A DNA stretch of 64,000 bases from Elusimicrobiota bacterium (GCA_028718185.1 JAQUMH010000001.1:653186-717185), one strand, 5' to 3'; numbered from the stretch's first letter, positions 16,522 through 26,016 are shown. Notes: generated by a model from the sequence alone, not told the origin. Made by a program: numbers and translations.

Positions 16522-17275
16522 GACAAAAAGAATAGAAAGGATTGTGTATATATTTGTAATCTTAGGTTTAATCTCTATTTTATCTTTGTTAGTTCTTGTC
16601 GGTCGCGGGAAAAGATTATTCAGCAGCAAAAACTATTACTATTCCAGGTTCAACTCGGGAGAAGGATTAAATAAAGGTATGCCGGTTAATATAAACGGGA
16701 TACAAATAGGAACTTTAGAAAGTATAAAATTAGACGGCAACAATAACATTGCATTAAAGTTATCTATTTATGAAGAACATATTCATAGAATCAGAAAAGG
16801 TTCCGTATTACGGTTAATATCGCCATTATTAGGTTCAAAAACACTGGATATAATTCCGGGAGATATATATTCTGCTGAAATAAAAAATAACGACTATATA
16901 CCGTCTTTTGATTCTGAAGATGGCAAGAAGATATTATTGGCAAGAAAAAGTGACGTACAATTATCAACAGCAGAAAATATACTTGCCAATGTTTCCAGCC
17001 TGGTCCAACGTTTAAACGAACCAAACGGACCATTATTCGCAAATTTGGAAAATTTTAAAATAATAAGCCAAAACATAGGTAAACTAAGTGAGAAATTTGC
17101 AAATAATCAGGAAAGGATTGACAGCATATTTAAACATGTTGAAGACACCACAGTAAATCTTAACACTATTTCAAGGTCTATAATGAAATCACAATTTTTT
17201 AAAGAAAAAGAAACAAAACCGGGAAAACAATCTATAGATTTAAATGAATCTTACAGTCCTTATAAAAACAAATGA
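16511..17275 (+). CDS. MCE-domain (MlaD-family) lipid transport protein
   Basis: A 254-residue protein anchored by one N-terminal helix (~residues 10-31), followed by an MCE domain (~residues 36-115) with FNSGEGLNKGMPVNINGIQIG and RLISPLLGSKTLDIIPG. The C-terminal part is a helical, Asn/Lys-rich segment. MCE proteins form a hexameric periplasmic ring that holds phospholipids and docks on the MlaE/F complex. It overlaps both neighbours slightly and is clearly part of the same operon. Confidence 0.9.
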   Translation: MLIKTKRIERIVYIFVILGLISILSLLVLVGRGKRLFSSKNYYYSRFNSGEGLNKGMPVNINGIQIGTLESIKLDGNNNIALKLSIYEEHIHRIRKGSVLRLISPLLGSKTLDIIPGDIYSAEIKNNDYIPSFDSEDGKKILLARKSDVQLSTAENILANVSSLVQRLNEPNGPLFANLENFKIISQNIGKLSEKFANNQERIDSIFKHVEDTTVNLNTISRSIMKSQFFKEKETKPGKQSIDLNESYSPYKNK

Positions 17276-18186
17276 AAAAAATAACATTATTACTAATCTT
17301 ACTTTCTTTAATCTATCTATCCGGTTGTGTTCCAAAAATAGAAATTAATAATTCTACTAAAAACCAGGAAGCCAGCGGTCTGATTGAATCAGGTAAGAAT
17401 TACTATTCCCAGGGAGATTTTCCTAAAGCACTTCAATCATTTCAAAGAGCACTGGAAATAAACCAAACGCTTGATAACCAGCCTGACGCTGCTGTCGCTC
17501 ATAATAATATCGGAACAACATTTCTCGCTCTGGAAAATACAAACGAAGCAGAAAAACATTTTCTACAGGCGTTAGAAATAAACCGCAAACTTAATTTAAA
17601 AGAAGAAATCGTCACTAACCTTAATAATCTTGGCCGTCTTTACAGTGTAAAAAAAGATTACACCAAAGCAAAAGAAACATTTGAAGAATCTCTCAAATTA
17701 AGCAAAGAATTAAAGGATTTAATAAGTATTGCAATCACCAATAATAATCTCGGTATGTGTGAAATGAATGCCGGTAATTTTGAAAAAGCAAAAGAATATT
17801 TTGAAAAGGCAGCGAAAACAAATAAAGATAAAAACAATAAAACAGGGCTTGCTATAAATATGTTAAATTTGGGGAACCTTCTCTTAGAACAGGATAAATA
17901 TGAGGATTCACTGACCTTTTTTAACGAGGCGTTGAAAATACACAAACAAATCGAAGACCCGTATTATATAGCGGCTGATTTAAGCAGCATCGGGCTTACT
18001 ATGGAAAAACTTAAACGATATGCAGAAGCACTGGAATTTTTACAAAGAGCATATGAAATAAATCAAAAACTCGCAGATAAAGAGCGTATGAAAAAAGACC
18101 TTTCGGATATAATACGAGTTGCTAAAATACTAAATAAAAAAGAACTTATTGAAAGTTCCCAGGAAGATTTAAAATCCCTACCGTAA
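17272..18186 (+). CDS. Tetratricopeptide-repeat lipoprotein
   Basis: A 304-residue lipoprotein. The signal peptide ends in the lipobox LSGC (Cys ~19). From residue ~30 there are about six consecutive ~40-residue TPRs, with units such as AVAHNNIGTTFLALENTNEA and AITNNNLGMCEMNAGNFEKA. It overlaps the MCE gene by 4 nt and closes the operon. Its place is where a soluble lipid carrier (MlaC) or an outer-membrane partner (PqiC-like) sits in other MCE systems, so it may link the MCE ring to the outer membrane; this is inference from position only. Confidence 0.85.
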   Translation: MKKITLLLILLSLIYLSGCVPKIEINNSTKNQEASGLIESGKNYYSQGDFPKALQSFQRALEINQTLDNQPDAAVAHNNIGTTFLALENTNEAEKHFLQALEINRKLNLKEEIVTNLNNLGRLYSVKKDYTKAKETFEESLKLSKELKDLISIAITNNNLGMCEMNAGNFEKAKEYFEKAAKTNKDKNNKTGLAINMLNLGNLLLEQDKYEDSLTFFNEALKIHKQIEDPYYIAADLSSIGLTMEKLKRYAEALEFLQRAYEINQKLADKERMKKDLSDIIRVAKILNKKELIESSQEDLKSLP

Positions 18187-18188
18187 CA

Positions 18189-19109
18189 TTATTTTTTTAT
18201 TAAATCCGTGTATTTCTTGTTGATTGATTCAAAACTGTACTTGGATACCAAGAATATCTGATTTGTATCTTTTAAAGACAGGTAAACCTTTGATTCCTTG
18301 TCTTCTTTCCCTAACAAAATCTCTTTTTCTATGCCATCTTTAAATTTTATTTTCAGCCTGAGAACCGGACTATTTAATCCTGTGGTCTTTATCCCTAATT
18401 CCGAATTATCATCATAAAAATCTTCGGCGCTCAAATTATTTAATTGATTTAGAAAATCTATATACTTTTGAGCATCAATATCATATTTCTTTGCAGATGT
18501 TCTAAGTATTAACTGCCCGGAACTTTTTGTAATTTCAAATCCATCTTTTTTATTTAAAACAACTGAATCCACATCTTCATTTTTAAACTTCAGGATTACC
18601 CTGTCCATCCACAGTTTTAAATCTTTTTCTAAAATATTCTTCTCAAGACCCGAAGAAATAAAAACTTCTTTTTTATCTGCAAATTTTATAAATGTCGATT
18701 GGTAATTTCCTGCCATTTTACCGAATATAACATTAACAGAATTCCCGCCATCCATATTATTTACCTTAACTTCCGTCCCTTTTTCGGGACTCACTTCATA
18801 ATCGGAATATTTATCCTTATTTTCTGTAATTACTTCACCCACTTCAATATCTTTTAACTTATTCAGCAGCTCGTTGACAGAATTATCGTCTGCTTTATAA
18901 TTTACGGGTTTTTCTATCTTCCAGATATTGTCTTTTTTTACTATTTTTAAATCCAATTTCCAGTTTTTCAATTCTATGCTTGCAACCTTTTCAATATTAA
19001 GTTTTGAAAACGGAATTTTTACCGGGGTCCTGTCCCTCATTTTTCTGAAAAAGACCGCAACCAAAATAAGAATTACAAAAATAATAAATAATTTAATTAA
19101 ATTTCTCAT
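18189..19109 (-). CDS. DUF4340 domain protein
   Basis: A 306-residue membrane-anchored protein with one N-terminal helix (residues ~5-21) and a large extracytoplasmic region. It matches the DUF4340 pattern: repeated segments of the type VASIELKNWKLDLKIVKKDN...WKIEKPVNYKADDNSVNELL and a second half with VDSVVLNKKDGFEITKSSGQ. In many bacteria DUF4340 genes follow GldA/F/G-type ABC genes, exactly as here, and probably supply an accessory subunit of that transporter. The exact function is unknown. It is separated from the upstream gldG-like gene by 175 nt of repeats. Confidence 0.82.
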   Translation of the reverse strand: MRNLIKLFIIFVILILVAVFFRKMRDRTPVKIPFSKLNIEKVASIELKNWKLDLKIVKKDNIWKIEKPVNYKADDNSVNELLNKLKDIEVGEVITENKDKYSDYEVSPEKGTEVKVNNMDGGNSVNVIFGKMAGNYQSTFIKFADKKEVFISSGLEKNILEKDLKLWMDRVILKFKNEDVDSVVLNKKDGFEITKSSGQLILRTSAKKYDIDAQKYIDFLNQLNNLSAEDFYDDNSELGIKTTGLNSPVLRLKIKFKDGIEKEILLGKEDKESKVYLSLKDTNQIFLVSKYSFESINKKYTDLIKK

Positions 19110-19143
19110 TATAGTTAGTGACTAACCGCGAAAGTCTTTATTG

Positions 19144-19275
19144 TTCCCCTCATCTTTCATCTTCTTCTTTATGGGAAAAGAAAGAAGCGGGACCATTACT
19201 TTAACTTCTTATCGGGTGAGCAAGCTCACCCCTACGCGTTCATCTTCTCCCCTATGGGGAGAAGAAAGAGTTGAG
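19144..19275. repeat. Dispersed repeat with GGTGAGCAAGCTCACC and CTCCCCTATGGGGAG palindromes
   Basis: Holds GGGTGAGCAAGCTCACCCCT followed by ACGCG and the palindrome TCTCCCCTATGGGGAGA with AGAAAGAG. Relatives lie at 34689-34785, 40160-40312 and 42177-42292. The gap between the gldG-like and DUF4340 genes contains nothing else recognisable. Confidence 0.65.
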
Positions 19276-19284
19276 GGGTTCTAC

Positions 19285-20904
19285 TTAGTTTTTTAACTCC
19301 AAAATCTCTTTGCTTCTATTCTCGATTAATATCTTTCTGGTTTTCCACCTGAATAAACCATAGAAAATAACGAGTATCGGAAGTAAAAGCAAATTAGAAT
19401 ATTTAAAAATCAATCTTACGGCATCAGAAACCTTGTTTAATGGTCTGTAAATAAATCCTTTAGAACGTATACTTAAAAGGTCATAATCTTCTGCTAGCCA
19501 ATCCAAAATATTCATAAAATAAGTAACACAGGTAGGGTCAGATAAAAACTCTTTTCTTACGATTGAGGATGTGCCTGATAACATAATTCTGTTATATTTT
19601 ACTTCTGAAATATCTCCTGAATTCGGTTGAATTTCAACTTTTGTTTTACTATCTTTAGCTTTTTCTCTTTTTGGAGGCGTCCTCCCTTTATATAAACTGT
19701 CAAATGAACCTTCCAATATTCCACCCAAAACAAAAGGACCCATTTGATTATTTTTAGATGGCATGTATTTTTGCATCGGATTTGCCATATAAACATTTGC
19801 CATTATCCAGGATTCTCTTGAAGAATACATAAGCGGAATAAACTTCCTGTTTTGTTGTGTTAAAGTAGAAATATTTGTTTCAAATGAAGATACAAAAGGC
19901 AGCGACAATTTTTCAAAGTTTTTAACAATTAGATTTTCAGTATTAAATTTTGTAGCAACCGGTATGAAAGGATATTCCACGTAATTATTAATAACAAAAT
20001 ATCCCTGCTTCTGCTGGATTCCGATTCTTTGGCATTGTAAATCCAGGACCAGTCCCGGATTAACGGAAACCCCGTAATAATTCAACATATCTTTTAAACC
20101 ATTGTCAGTTTGCCTGACATAGAAATTATCAAACGCAACATCATATTCATTAAGTAAAATTCCCACCGGTTTGCCGGCCATTACAAACTGGTCAATTAAA
20201 TAAACTTCATAATCAGTCAGTTTAGTTTTAGGACCGACAATCAACAAACAATCTATATCCGCAGGTATATCTTCCTTTGTTGTATCTACCATTTTAGAGT
20301 TGAATTTTTCACCGAAATATCCTGAAAATTCCGGTATTTCCAGCGGGTTGGTTTCATTATGACCGGTTAAAAAACCTATGGTTTTCTTTGTAGGATTCAT
20401 TAACTTCTTTATTTTACTTGAAATCTCATATTCCAAACCATCAGTATCCTTTATAACCGGGATAGTTTCAGTTTTATCATTATACATAATGGAAACACCC
20501 ATGTAACCTTCTTTCAGTTCCATTTTGTCTTTCTCAACCGAAGTAAATCTCATGGGCATAATGCCTGCAAGCTGCGCTTCTCTCTGCAGTTTTTCATTAC
20601 CTGTGGGGTCTATAAAGGAAAGTTTAATTTTTGATTTCGAATATGCCTGGTACTCCTCCAAAAAGTCCCTTAGATAACGACCGTTAGCACCATAAGGATT
20701 CGGCAGATTTTTTGTAAAATAAACCCTGAATATAATGTTATCTTCTAACCGTGACAGGATTTTTTTGGTCGCAGGAGAAACAGAATACATTTTCTGGGGT
20801 GAAAAATCCAACTTCAAAAAAAGCATTGAAGAGATAAAATTAAGCACCGCAAGTATGCCTAAAAAAATCAAAATATACGTAATGGAATATATTTTTTTGT
20901 TCAT
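19285..20904 (-). CDS. GldG-family ABC transporter auxiliary/substrate protein
   Basis: A 539-residue protein with an N-terminal helix (~10-30) and a C-terminal helix (~505-525). The large extracytoplasmic part begins with the characteristic LDFSPQKMYSVSPATKKILS and RVYFTKNLPNPYG, and contains the GldG/IFT52-like domain with TIGFLTGHNE and DCLLIVGPKTKLTDYEVYLIDQF. It overlaps the permease gene by 4 nt. In Bacteroidetes GldG works with GldA and GldF in gliding; the same trio is widespread in non-gliding bacteria as an ABC system of unknown substrate. Confidence 0.87.
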   Translation of the reverse strand: MNKKIYSITYILIFLGILAVLNFISSMLFLKLDFSPQKMYSVSPATKKILSRLEDNIIFRVYFTKNLPNPYGANGRYLRDFLEEYQAYSKSKIKLSFIDPTGNEKLQREAQLAGIMPMRFTSVEKDKMELKEGYMGVSIMYNDKTETIPVIKDTDGLEYEISSKIKKLMNPTKKTIGFLTGHNETNPLEIPEFSGYFGEKFNSKMVDTTKEDIPADIDCLLIVGPKTKLTDYEVYLIDQFVMAGKPVGILLNEYDVAFDNFYVRQTDNGLKDMLNYYGVSVNPGLVLDLQCQRIGIQQKQGYFVINNYVEYPFIPVATKFNTENLIVKNFEKLSLPFVSSFETNISTLTQQNRKFIPLMYSSRESWIMANVYMANPMQKYMPSKNNQMGPFVLGGILEGSFDSLYKGRTPPKREKAKDSKTKVEIQPNSGDISEVKYNRIMLSGTSSIVRKEFLSDPTCVTYFMNILDWLAEDYDLLSIRSKGFIYRPLNKVSDAVRLIFKYSNLLLLPILVIFYGLFRWKTRKILIENRSKEILELKN

Positions 20905-21635
20905 TTTCTAATATTTATCATTCTTAATGTCAGGAGATAGAAAAAAGCTGAAACAGAAAAATAATATATTATATCCCTTGAATCTATAAGCCCTTTTGTA
21001 ATATTGTTAAAATGACTGTCAATCCCGATATATTCAAAAACAGAGGTTAACGCTGAGTTGGGCAGTATATTTACAGTTTTTCCTGCCATAAAAAAGAAGA
21101 AACAAATAATAAAACTTACCAAAAAAGCAACAATCTGATTTTTGGTTATCGAGGAAGCGAAAATACCTATTGAACTATAAAACATTGCAATAAACAATAA
21201 ACCCAGATAAGAACCGAAAATTGTTCCTACATGAGGCTTTGAAATAAAAAACAGTGTAATAGGATAAAAAAGCGTGAGCAGTATTGAAATAGATATAATC
21301 CCGAAACCAGCAAGATATTTACCCAGAATAATTTCATAATCTGCTATAGGCATTGTGGATAATATTTCTATGGTGCCGGATTTATATTCCTCCGAGAAAA
21401 GACGCATGGTAATGGCAGGAACAAAAAATATAAAAATCAAAGGTAAGATATCAAGATAACCTTCAAGCGTGGCAAAGTTAATAAGAAAAATAGAAGATGA
21501 AAAAAACCATCCTGAAACTGCAAGAAAAGATACAATAACAATATATGCAACAGGGGAATCAAAAAAAGCATTTATCTCCCTTTTAAAAATCACTAAAATA
21601 TTATTAAAATTAATTTTTCTTAACTCGTTAACCAT
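20901..21635 (-). CDS. GldF-family ABC-2 permease
   Basis: A 244-residue six-helix permease. After a short cytoplasmic start (MVNELRKINFNNILVIFKRE) come IVSFLAVSGWFFSSSIF and the coupling loop MRLFSEEYKSGTIEILSTMP, then ILGKYLAG, all typical of GldF-type ABC-2 permeases. I start at the ATG at 21635, one nucleotide after the ATPase stop codon, which implies translational coupling; an in-frame upstream start inside the ATPase gene would add 20 residues with no family match. There is no independent ribosome-binding site. Confidence 0.87.
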   Translation of the reverse strand: MVNELRKINFNNILVIFKREINAFFDSPVAYIVIVSFLAVSGWFFSSSIFLINFATLEGYLDILPLIFIFFVPAITMRLFSEEYKSGTIEILSTMPIADYEIILGKYLAGFGIISISILLTLFYPITLFFISKPHVGTIFGSYLGLLFIAMFYSSIGIFASSITKNQIVAFLVSFIICFFFFMAGKTVNILPNSALTSVFEYIGIDSHFNNITKGLIDSRDIIYYFSVSAFFYLLTLRMINIRK

Positions 21636-21636
21636 T

Positions 21637-22596
21637 TTAATTTTTATCAACACGAGGTTGATTAGACCCGTCTTGAGTAAGCATTCTGAAAACATCTTCT
21701 AATGAAAGTATTGTCCTTGTTTGTTCCAGTATTACAAGTCTCCTTTCAACCGCTCTATTAAAAACTTTTTCCCTTAAATCATCGCCTTGTTTTGATACTA
21801 TTTCTATTTCAGTCAGCATATCAGTCATGTTCTTAATATTTAGCTCAACAACACCCGGTAAATCGGAAAATATACCGGAAACATTTTCTATCTTTCCTTT
21901 AAATTGAACCACCAGTTCCTCGTTGCCTGCAACAAATTTGTCTATTTCGGTTGTTTTACCATCGGCTGCAATTTTTCCTTTATTTATAATTATAACCCTG
22001 TCGCAAGTAGCCTGAACTTCGGATAAAACATGCGTGGATAAAATTACTGTTTTTTCCTTTCCAAGCCGCCTGATAAGGTCTCTTATTTCTATTATCTGGT
22101 TGGGGTCAAGACCTGAAGTAGGTTCATCCATAATCAATATATCCGGATTATGAATCATTGCCTGGGCTATCCCGACCCTTTGCTTGTATCCTTTGGATAA
22201 ATCAGAAATATTCTTTTTTAAAACATCTTTGACACCGCAGATCTGAACAACTTCACTAAGTCTTTTTTTAATGTTATTTTTTTCTATACCGCGCAGTTGT
22301 GCAATAAATGTAAGGTAATCAAGGACATTCATTTCATAGTAGAGAGGGTTTGATTCTGGAAGGTAACCAATTCTTTTTTTTATTTCTATCGGATTTTTTT
22401 CTAAGGTGTAATCAAAAATGTTCACTTGCCCGGAAGTGGGAGTCAAGTAACCGGTAAGTATTCGTAATGTTGTAGTTTTACCGGCACCATTAGGACCGAG
22501 GAAACCGACAACTTCACCCCGCGAAATACTAAAACTAATACCTGAAAGCGCCTGTTCAGTCCCGTAATATTTTACCAAATCTTTAACTTCAATCAT
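21637..22596 (-). CDS. GldA-family ABC transporter ATPase
   Basis: A 319-residue ABC ATPase: Walker A GPNGAGKTT, signature LSKGYKQRVG, Walker B/D-loop ILIMDEPTSGLDP, switch His in STHVLSEVQATCDR, and a ~90-residue C-terminal extension common in GldA/DrrA-like proteins. It energises the GldF/GldG-type complex downstream. The start is the ATG at 22596 (MIEVKDLVKYYG); six codons upstream an in-frame GTG lies inside a palindromic element. No ribosome-binding site is visible because that element abuts the start. Confidence 0.9.
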   Translation of the reverse strand: MIEVKDLVKYYGTEQALSGISFSISRGEVVGFLGPNGAGKTTTLRILTGYLTPTSGQVNIFDYTLEKNPIEIKKRIGYLPESNPLYYEMNVLDYLTFIAQLRGIEKNNIKKRLSEVVQICGVKDVLKKNISDLSKGYKQRVGIAQAMIHNPDILIMDEPTSGLDPNQIIEIRDLIRRLGKEKTVILSTHVLSEVQATCDRVIIINKGKIAADGKTTEIDKFVAGNEELVVQFKGKIENVSGIFSDLPGVVELNIKNMTDMLTEIEIVSKQGDDLREKVFNRAVERRLVILEQTRTILSLEDVFRMLTQDGSNQPRVDKN

Positions 22597-22600
22597 AATC

Positions 22601-22697
22601 AACAAGTTTGGCACACCAAGGGTCTACGGCAACTACAAAACTATAATTAAATTGTAGTTTCACGCCCTCGGCGTGATAACATTGAAATTTCAATAAA
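22601..22697. repeat. Composite palindromic element (GGCGTG type) upstream of gldA-like gene
   Basis: Reads GGCACACCAAGGGTCTACGG, AACTACAA...TTGTAGTT (perfect 8-bp arms), the palindrome CACGCCCTCGGCGTG and the tail ATAACATTGAAATT. Nearly the same composite occurs at 55191-55284 and 57179-57277. It abuts the start codon of the ATPase gene. Confidence 0.78.
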
Positions 22698-22765
22698 TTA
22701 AGTAATTAAGATTTTTAATTTTAGATGCAAAAACTAAAAAAAAGATTCACAAAAAATATTATTTT

Positions 22766-23773
22766 TTATTTTTTTATTATTTTCAGAAAGGTATTTACTA
22801 CTTCCGGGTCAAATTGTGTTCCGCTGTTTTTTTCTAATTCTTCTATCGCTTTTTGTTTTGTTAATGCTTTCCGGTATGGCCTGTCACTAAGCATTGCATC
22901 ATATGTATCTGCAACTGCCAGTATCCTTGCCCCTAAAGGTATTTCTTTTTCTTTTTTTCCTAAAGGATACCCGCCGCCGCCGTATTTTTCATGATGTTGT
23001 TCAATTATATTAATTACATTACTTAGAAATTTTAACGGTTTCAATATTTCCGTACTTTTTGACGGATGTTTTTTGATTTCTTCCCAATCTTTAGATGTTA
23101 ATTTTTCTGTTTTTCTGAGAATTTCATCCGGGATAGATATCTTACCTAAATCATGAAGCTGTGCTGCACGGTCTATTTCTTCTATTTCAATTTGATTAAG
23201 CCCCATTGCTTTAGCAATAATTACCGCGTTCTTAGCGACATCATCGCAATGGCTAAAGGTATAACTATCTTTAGCATAAATCGCAGTTGCTAATGCCCGG
23301 ACAGTTTCCATATACATGGTCTGAATTTCTTTTGTCTTATCATCAACCTTAGTCTCTAAATTTTTATTCATTTCCGATAAGTCATCTGAAAGCGATTTTA
23401 TACGAAGCATTGCTTTTATACGGGCTGATATTTCTATAATTTCAAACGGCTTGACGATAAACTCGTCGGCTCCTGCACCCAACCCTTTTACCAATCCTTT
23501 AGTATTCCTATCTGCTGTCATCATAATTATCGGTAAAAACCTGATATTGTTTTTTTCTTTTAATATTTTACACATTTCATACCCGTTCATTTTAGGCATT
23601 ATAATATCAACTATTATTAAATCAGGGTTAGATTCCTTTGTCAGTTCTATAGCCCGCTCTCCATTTTTAGCAGTAAGAACCTCGTAGTTTTCTATTTCCA
23701 AACCTTCTTTTAAATATACGAGCACACTTTCTTCATCATCTACAACAAGAATTTTATGTTTTTTATCTACCAT
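22766..23773 (-). CDS. Response regulator with HD-GYP domain (putative c-di-GMP phosphodiesterase)
   Basis: A 335-residue cytoplasmic protein. Residues ~5-120 are a receiver domain (VVDDEESV, phosphoacceptor in VDIIMPKMNG, Thr in IMMTADRN, Lys in FIVKPFE). A helical linker leads to an HD-GYP domain from ~residue 150 with HCDDVAKNA, the HD pair in AAQLHDLGKI, HPSKSTEIL, HHEKYGGGGYP and ARILAVADTYDAM. The usual DG before GYP is GG, and the canonical metal-binding residues otherwise appear present. HD-GYP proteins degrade cyclic di-GMP; the Asp-to-Gly change may affect activity. No partner kinase is adjacent. Confidence 0.9.
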   Translation of the reverse strand: MVDKKHKILVVDDEESVLVYLKEGLEIENYEVLTAKNGERAIELTKESNPDLIIVDIIMPKMNGYEMCKILKEKNNIRFLPIIMMTADRNTKGLVKGLGAGADEFIVKPFEIIEISARIKAMLRIKSLSDDLSEMNKNLETKVDDKTKEIQTMYMETVRALATAIYAKDSYTFSHCDDVAKNAVIIAKAMGLNQIEIEEIDRAAQLHDLGKISIPDEILRKTEKLTSKDWEEIKKHPSKSTEILKPLKFLSNVINIIEQHHEKYGGGGYPLGKKEKEIPLGARILAVADTYDAMLSDRPYRKALTKQKAIEELEKNSGTQFDPEVVNTFLKIIKK

Positions 23774-23827
23774 ATTTTTACCTCATTTTTTACCGTGGAA
23801 CATTGATTATACCCCGAATCAAGTCAG

Positions 23828-23859
23828 AATAGTTTTTATCAAAAACAATAAAAACTATT
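23828..23859 (-). terminator. Long AU-rich hairpin after the PorV-like gene
   Basis: Perfect 12-bp arms AATAGTTTTTAT / ATAAAAACTATT with an 8-nt loop lie 70 nt beyond the stop of the PorV-like gene and 55 nt before the response-regulator gene. There is no following T-run, so it could be a terminator stem, an mRNA 3' stabiliser or an operator. Confidence 0.4.
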
Positions 23860-23928
23860 TTACATATATTTAGTAAAATTTCAAGTAAAAAATATTTTTG
23901 AGTTTAAAATTGGTGAATGGTAAATTAT

Positions 23929-25929
23929 CTAGCGGGGAATATAAGGACTTGGCGGAACTTTTGCTCTTATTTTCTTTACATCAAAAATTATAACATTATC
24001 ATCTTTTTTGTAAACACCGTCTTCATTAAAAGGAATACCGTTGGCAAACTCATTCTGCAAATCGTTATTTTTTGCCAATAGCTTCCCTTTTGATATTGCT
24101 TTCTCAAAATCCTCTCCAAACATATTGGTTTCAAGCAGATTATATATATCTTTGCCATCGCCTGAAACTCTCCAACCGACTGTTGCATGGCTGTCTTTAA
24201 TCAATATTACTAATATCGGTTCTACCTCTATTCCTTCAAGCAAACTTGCAAACAATACGGCTAACTCTATACAATTACCTTTATTCTTTAATGTATCACC
24301 CGGCAATTTTATCCTCTGTGTATTTTTGTACGCTATGGGATTGTTTACATAAGTCAACTTGTAGTCATCTTTAAGCGTATCATACATAAGTTTTATTTGA
24401 GATAAATAATCCTTATCTTTTTCTTCTATTGAACGGTAATCCTTGTTTATTCTTGTGAATATATTCGGCGGCTGAAACCCTACTATCTTTACCGGCGGAT
24501 TCATTGTTGCACCTTTCTCACTTGCTTTAGAAATTACTTCATTTAGACTACGGTCGTTGAATGTTACCCATGATGCTAAAGTATTCATCATATCATATGT
24601 TTTACTATTTGCATCTACTACTTGCGGTGTAAACTGGTCAAAGGGCAGTAGTATTACCGGGAACTTTTCTTTCCGGGACGCCTGTATATTTCCTTCACTT
24701 GTCAACTGGCTTATTTCTACACTTATTATGCTTGGTGTTGGCATCACTGTTACTGTTTGAATATCTTCCTGCGTAAGTGTCGGAATTATTTTGGTTTCAC
24801 GTGTAGCTCCACCTGCGATATCAATCTCCATTTCTTCCTTTTCTTTCTTTATGCCTATATTGTAGACTATTTTGAATTTCTTATTGTCTTCTGATGTATT
24901 TTTCATCTTTATATTTATTACAGGTATATTCCTTTCTGTAATCACATTGTATATTGCAGCGGGTATTTCTTTCATTGTATCTATCTTTGCATCAAAATTC
25001 TTTTCTTTTGTTTTTTTACTATCAAATCTGTAAGTCAGCTCAAGCCTGTGTGTAGTACCTATGTCACCATACGGAACAAATGCATAATCTATTTCTATCT
25101 TCTTTTTTAAATTTATACCTGTCCCGGCACTCAGTTTACTTAATTTACCGGTTTCAGCACTGGTGTTATATCCTATTCTTATCGGTATTAAGTCTTTTAA
25201 TATATATTCAGCACCTACTCCAAATGAAAAACTGTTTTCAAACAAATAATCGCATTCTAATGCTGTTGTAAGATTATTTAGTATCTTATAATCAAACCCC
25301 GCTTTGACAGATGCAGGTAGTGACGCACCGGCTATCTTGTTACCAAGGTTTTGGACCACGAATCCCGCTCTTAGCTTATCCACTATTATTTGATATTGAC
25401 TGCCTATATCAAATGCAACGCCTGAATCTTTTTCCGTATCTATTTTTTCGTTTATCAGTTTTATTCCTACACCAGCATATAATCTATTGTTTATTTTTCT
25501 ACCCATACCAAGCATTATTGCGGTCTGTAATATGTTGTAATCTCCTGCTACATCCACAAAATCGCCACCGCTATCTTCTGTTGTCTTATCTATTCCATTA
25601 GTATATAACCCTAAGCCACCTATACTTAATACTCCTATATTTCGTAACGGTATACTATAAGCCAAATAATCATAATTTATGTTTTGAAAATATAACATAT
25701 GCATTAAGTTTACTTGCGAATTAGTTATACTCGCTAACCCTGACTGGTTCCAGTATAAGCTGTTACCGTCATCTGTTAATGATACATATGCATTCCCTAA
25801 CGCTGATGCTCTTGCACCGGGCTGAATTTCAAGAAACTGGGCAGCAGTGGACCCCGCTCCTTCTGCATGAAGGCAGTAAGAAAGTGAAAATATTAGAATC
25901 AAGTTTAATATTTTTTTAGACATAATCAT
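23929..25929 (-). CDS. PorV/UPF0164-like barrel protein fused to transglutaminase-like domain
   Basis: A 666-residue exported protein with a signal peptide (KILNLILIFSLSYCLHAEG). Residues ~25-310 match the PorV/UPF0164 outer-membrane barrel family: FLEIQPGARASALGNAYVS, DDGNSLYWNQSGLA, then repeated strand patterns up to YRFDSK. The middle is beta-rich and Ig-like. The C-terminal ~190 residues contain a transglutaminase-like core: KGNCIELAVLFASLLEG (Cys), SHATVGWRV (His) and LLETNMFG (acidic residue). It follows the giant surface-protein gene by 87 nt and may help export or anchor that protein, as PorV does in type IX secretion; that link is inference. Two ATGs two codons apart are possible starts. 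Confidence 0.78.
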   Translation of the reverse strand: MIMSKKILNLILIFSLSYCLHAEGAGSTAAQFLEIQPGARASALGNAYVSLTDDGNSLYWNQSGLASITNSQVNLMHMLYFQNINYDYLAYSIPLRNIGVLSIGGLGLYTNGIDKTTEDSGGDFVDVAGDYNILQTAIMLGMGRKINNRLYAGVGIKLINEKIDTEKDSGVAFDIGSQYQIIVDKLRAGFVVQNLGNKIAGASLPASVKAGFDYKILNNLTTALECDYLFENSFSFGVGAEYILKDLIPIRIGYNTSAETGKLSKLSAGTGINLKKKIEIDYAFVPYGDIGTTHRLELTYRFDSKKTKEKNFDAKIDTMKEIPAAIYNVITERNIPVINIKMKNTSEDNKKFKIVYNIGIKKEKEEMEIDIAGGATRETKIIPTLTQEDIQTVTVMPTPSIISVEISQLTSEGNIQASRKEKFPVILLPFDQFTPQVVDANSKTYDMMNTLASWVTFNDRSLNEVISKASEKGATMNPPVKIVGFQPPNIFTRINKDYRSIEEKDKDYLSQIKLMYDTLKDDYKLTYVNNPIAYKNTQRIKLPGDTLKNKGNCIELAVLFASLLEGIEVEPILVILIKDSHATVGWRVSGDGKDIYNLLETNMFGEDFEKAISKGKLLAKNNDLQNEFANGIPFNEDGVYKKDDNVIIFDVKKIRAKVPPSPYIPR

Positions 25930-25930
25930 T

Positions 25931-25978
25931 TAAACCCTATAACCCTATAACCCTAAGACTCTACGACCATATCTGCGG
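25931..25978. repeat. Short tandem repeat (AACCCTATAACCCTA / CTCTACGAC)
   Basis: Three CCCTATAA-like units followed by GACTCTACGACC, then a different short repeat, ATCTGCGGCTATCCGCAT...ATCTGCGGTAATCTGCGTT, up to the stop of the giant gene. Same family as 4251-4353. Confidence 0.55.
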
Positions 25979-26016
25979 CTATCCGCATTACTCTTATCTG
26001 CGGTAATCTGCGTTCC

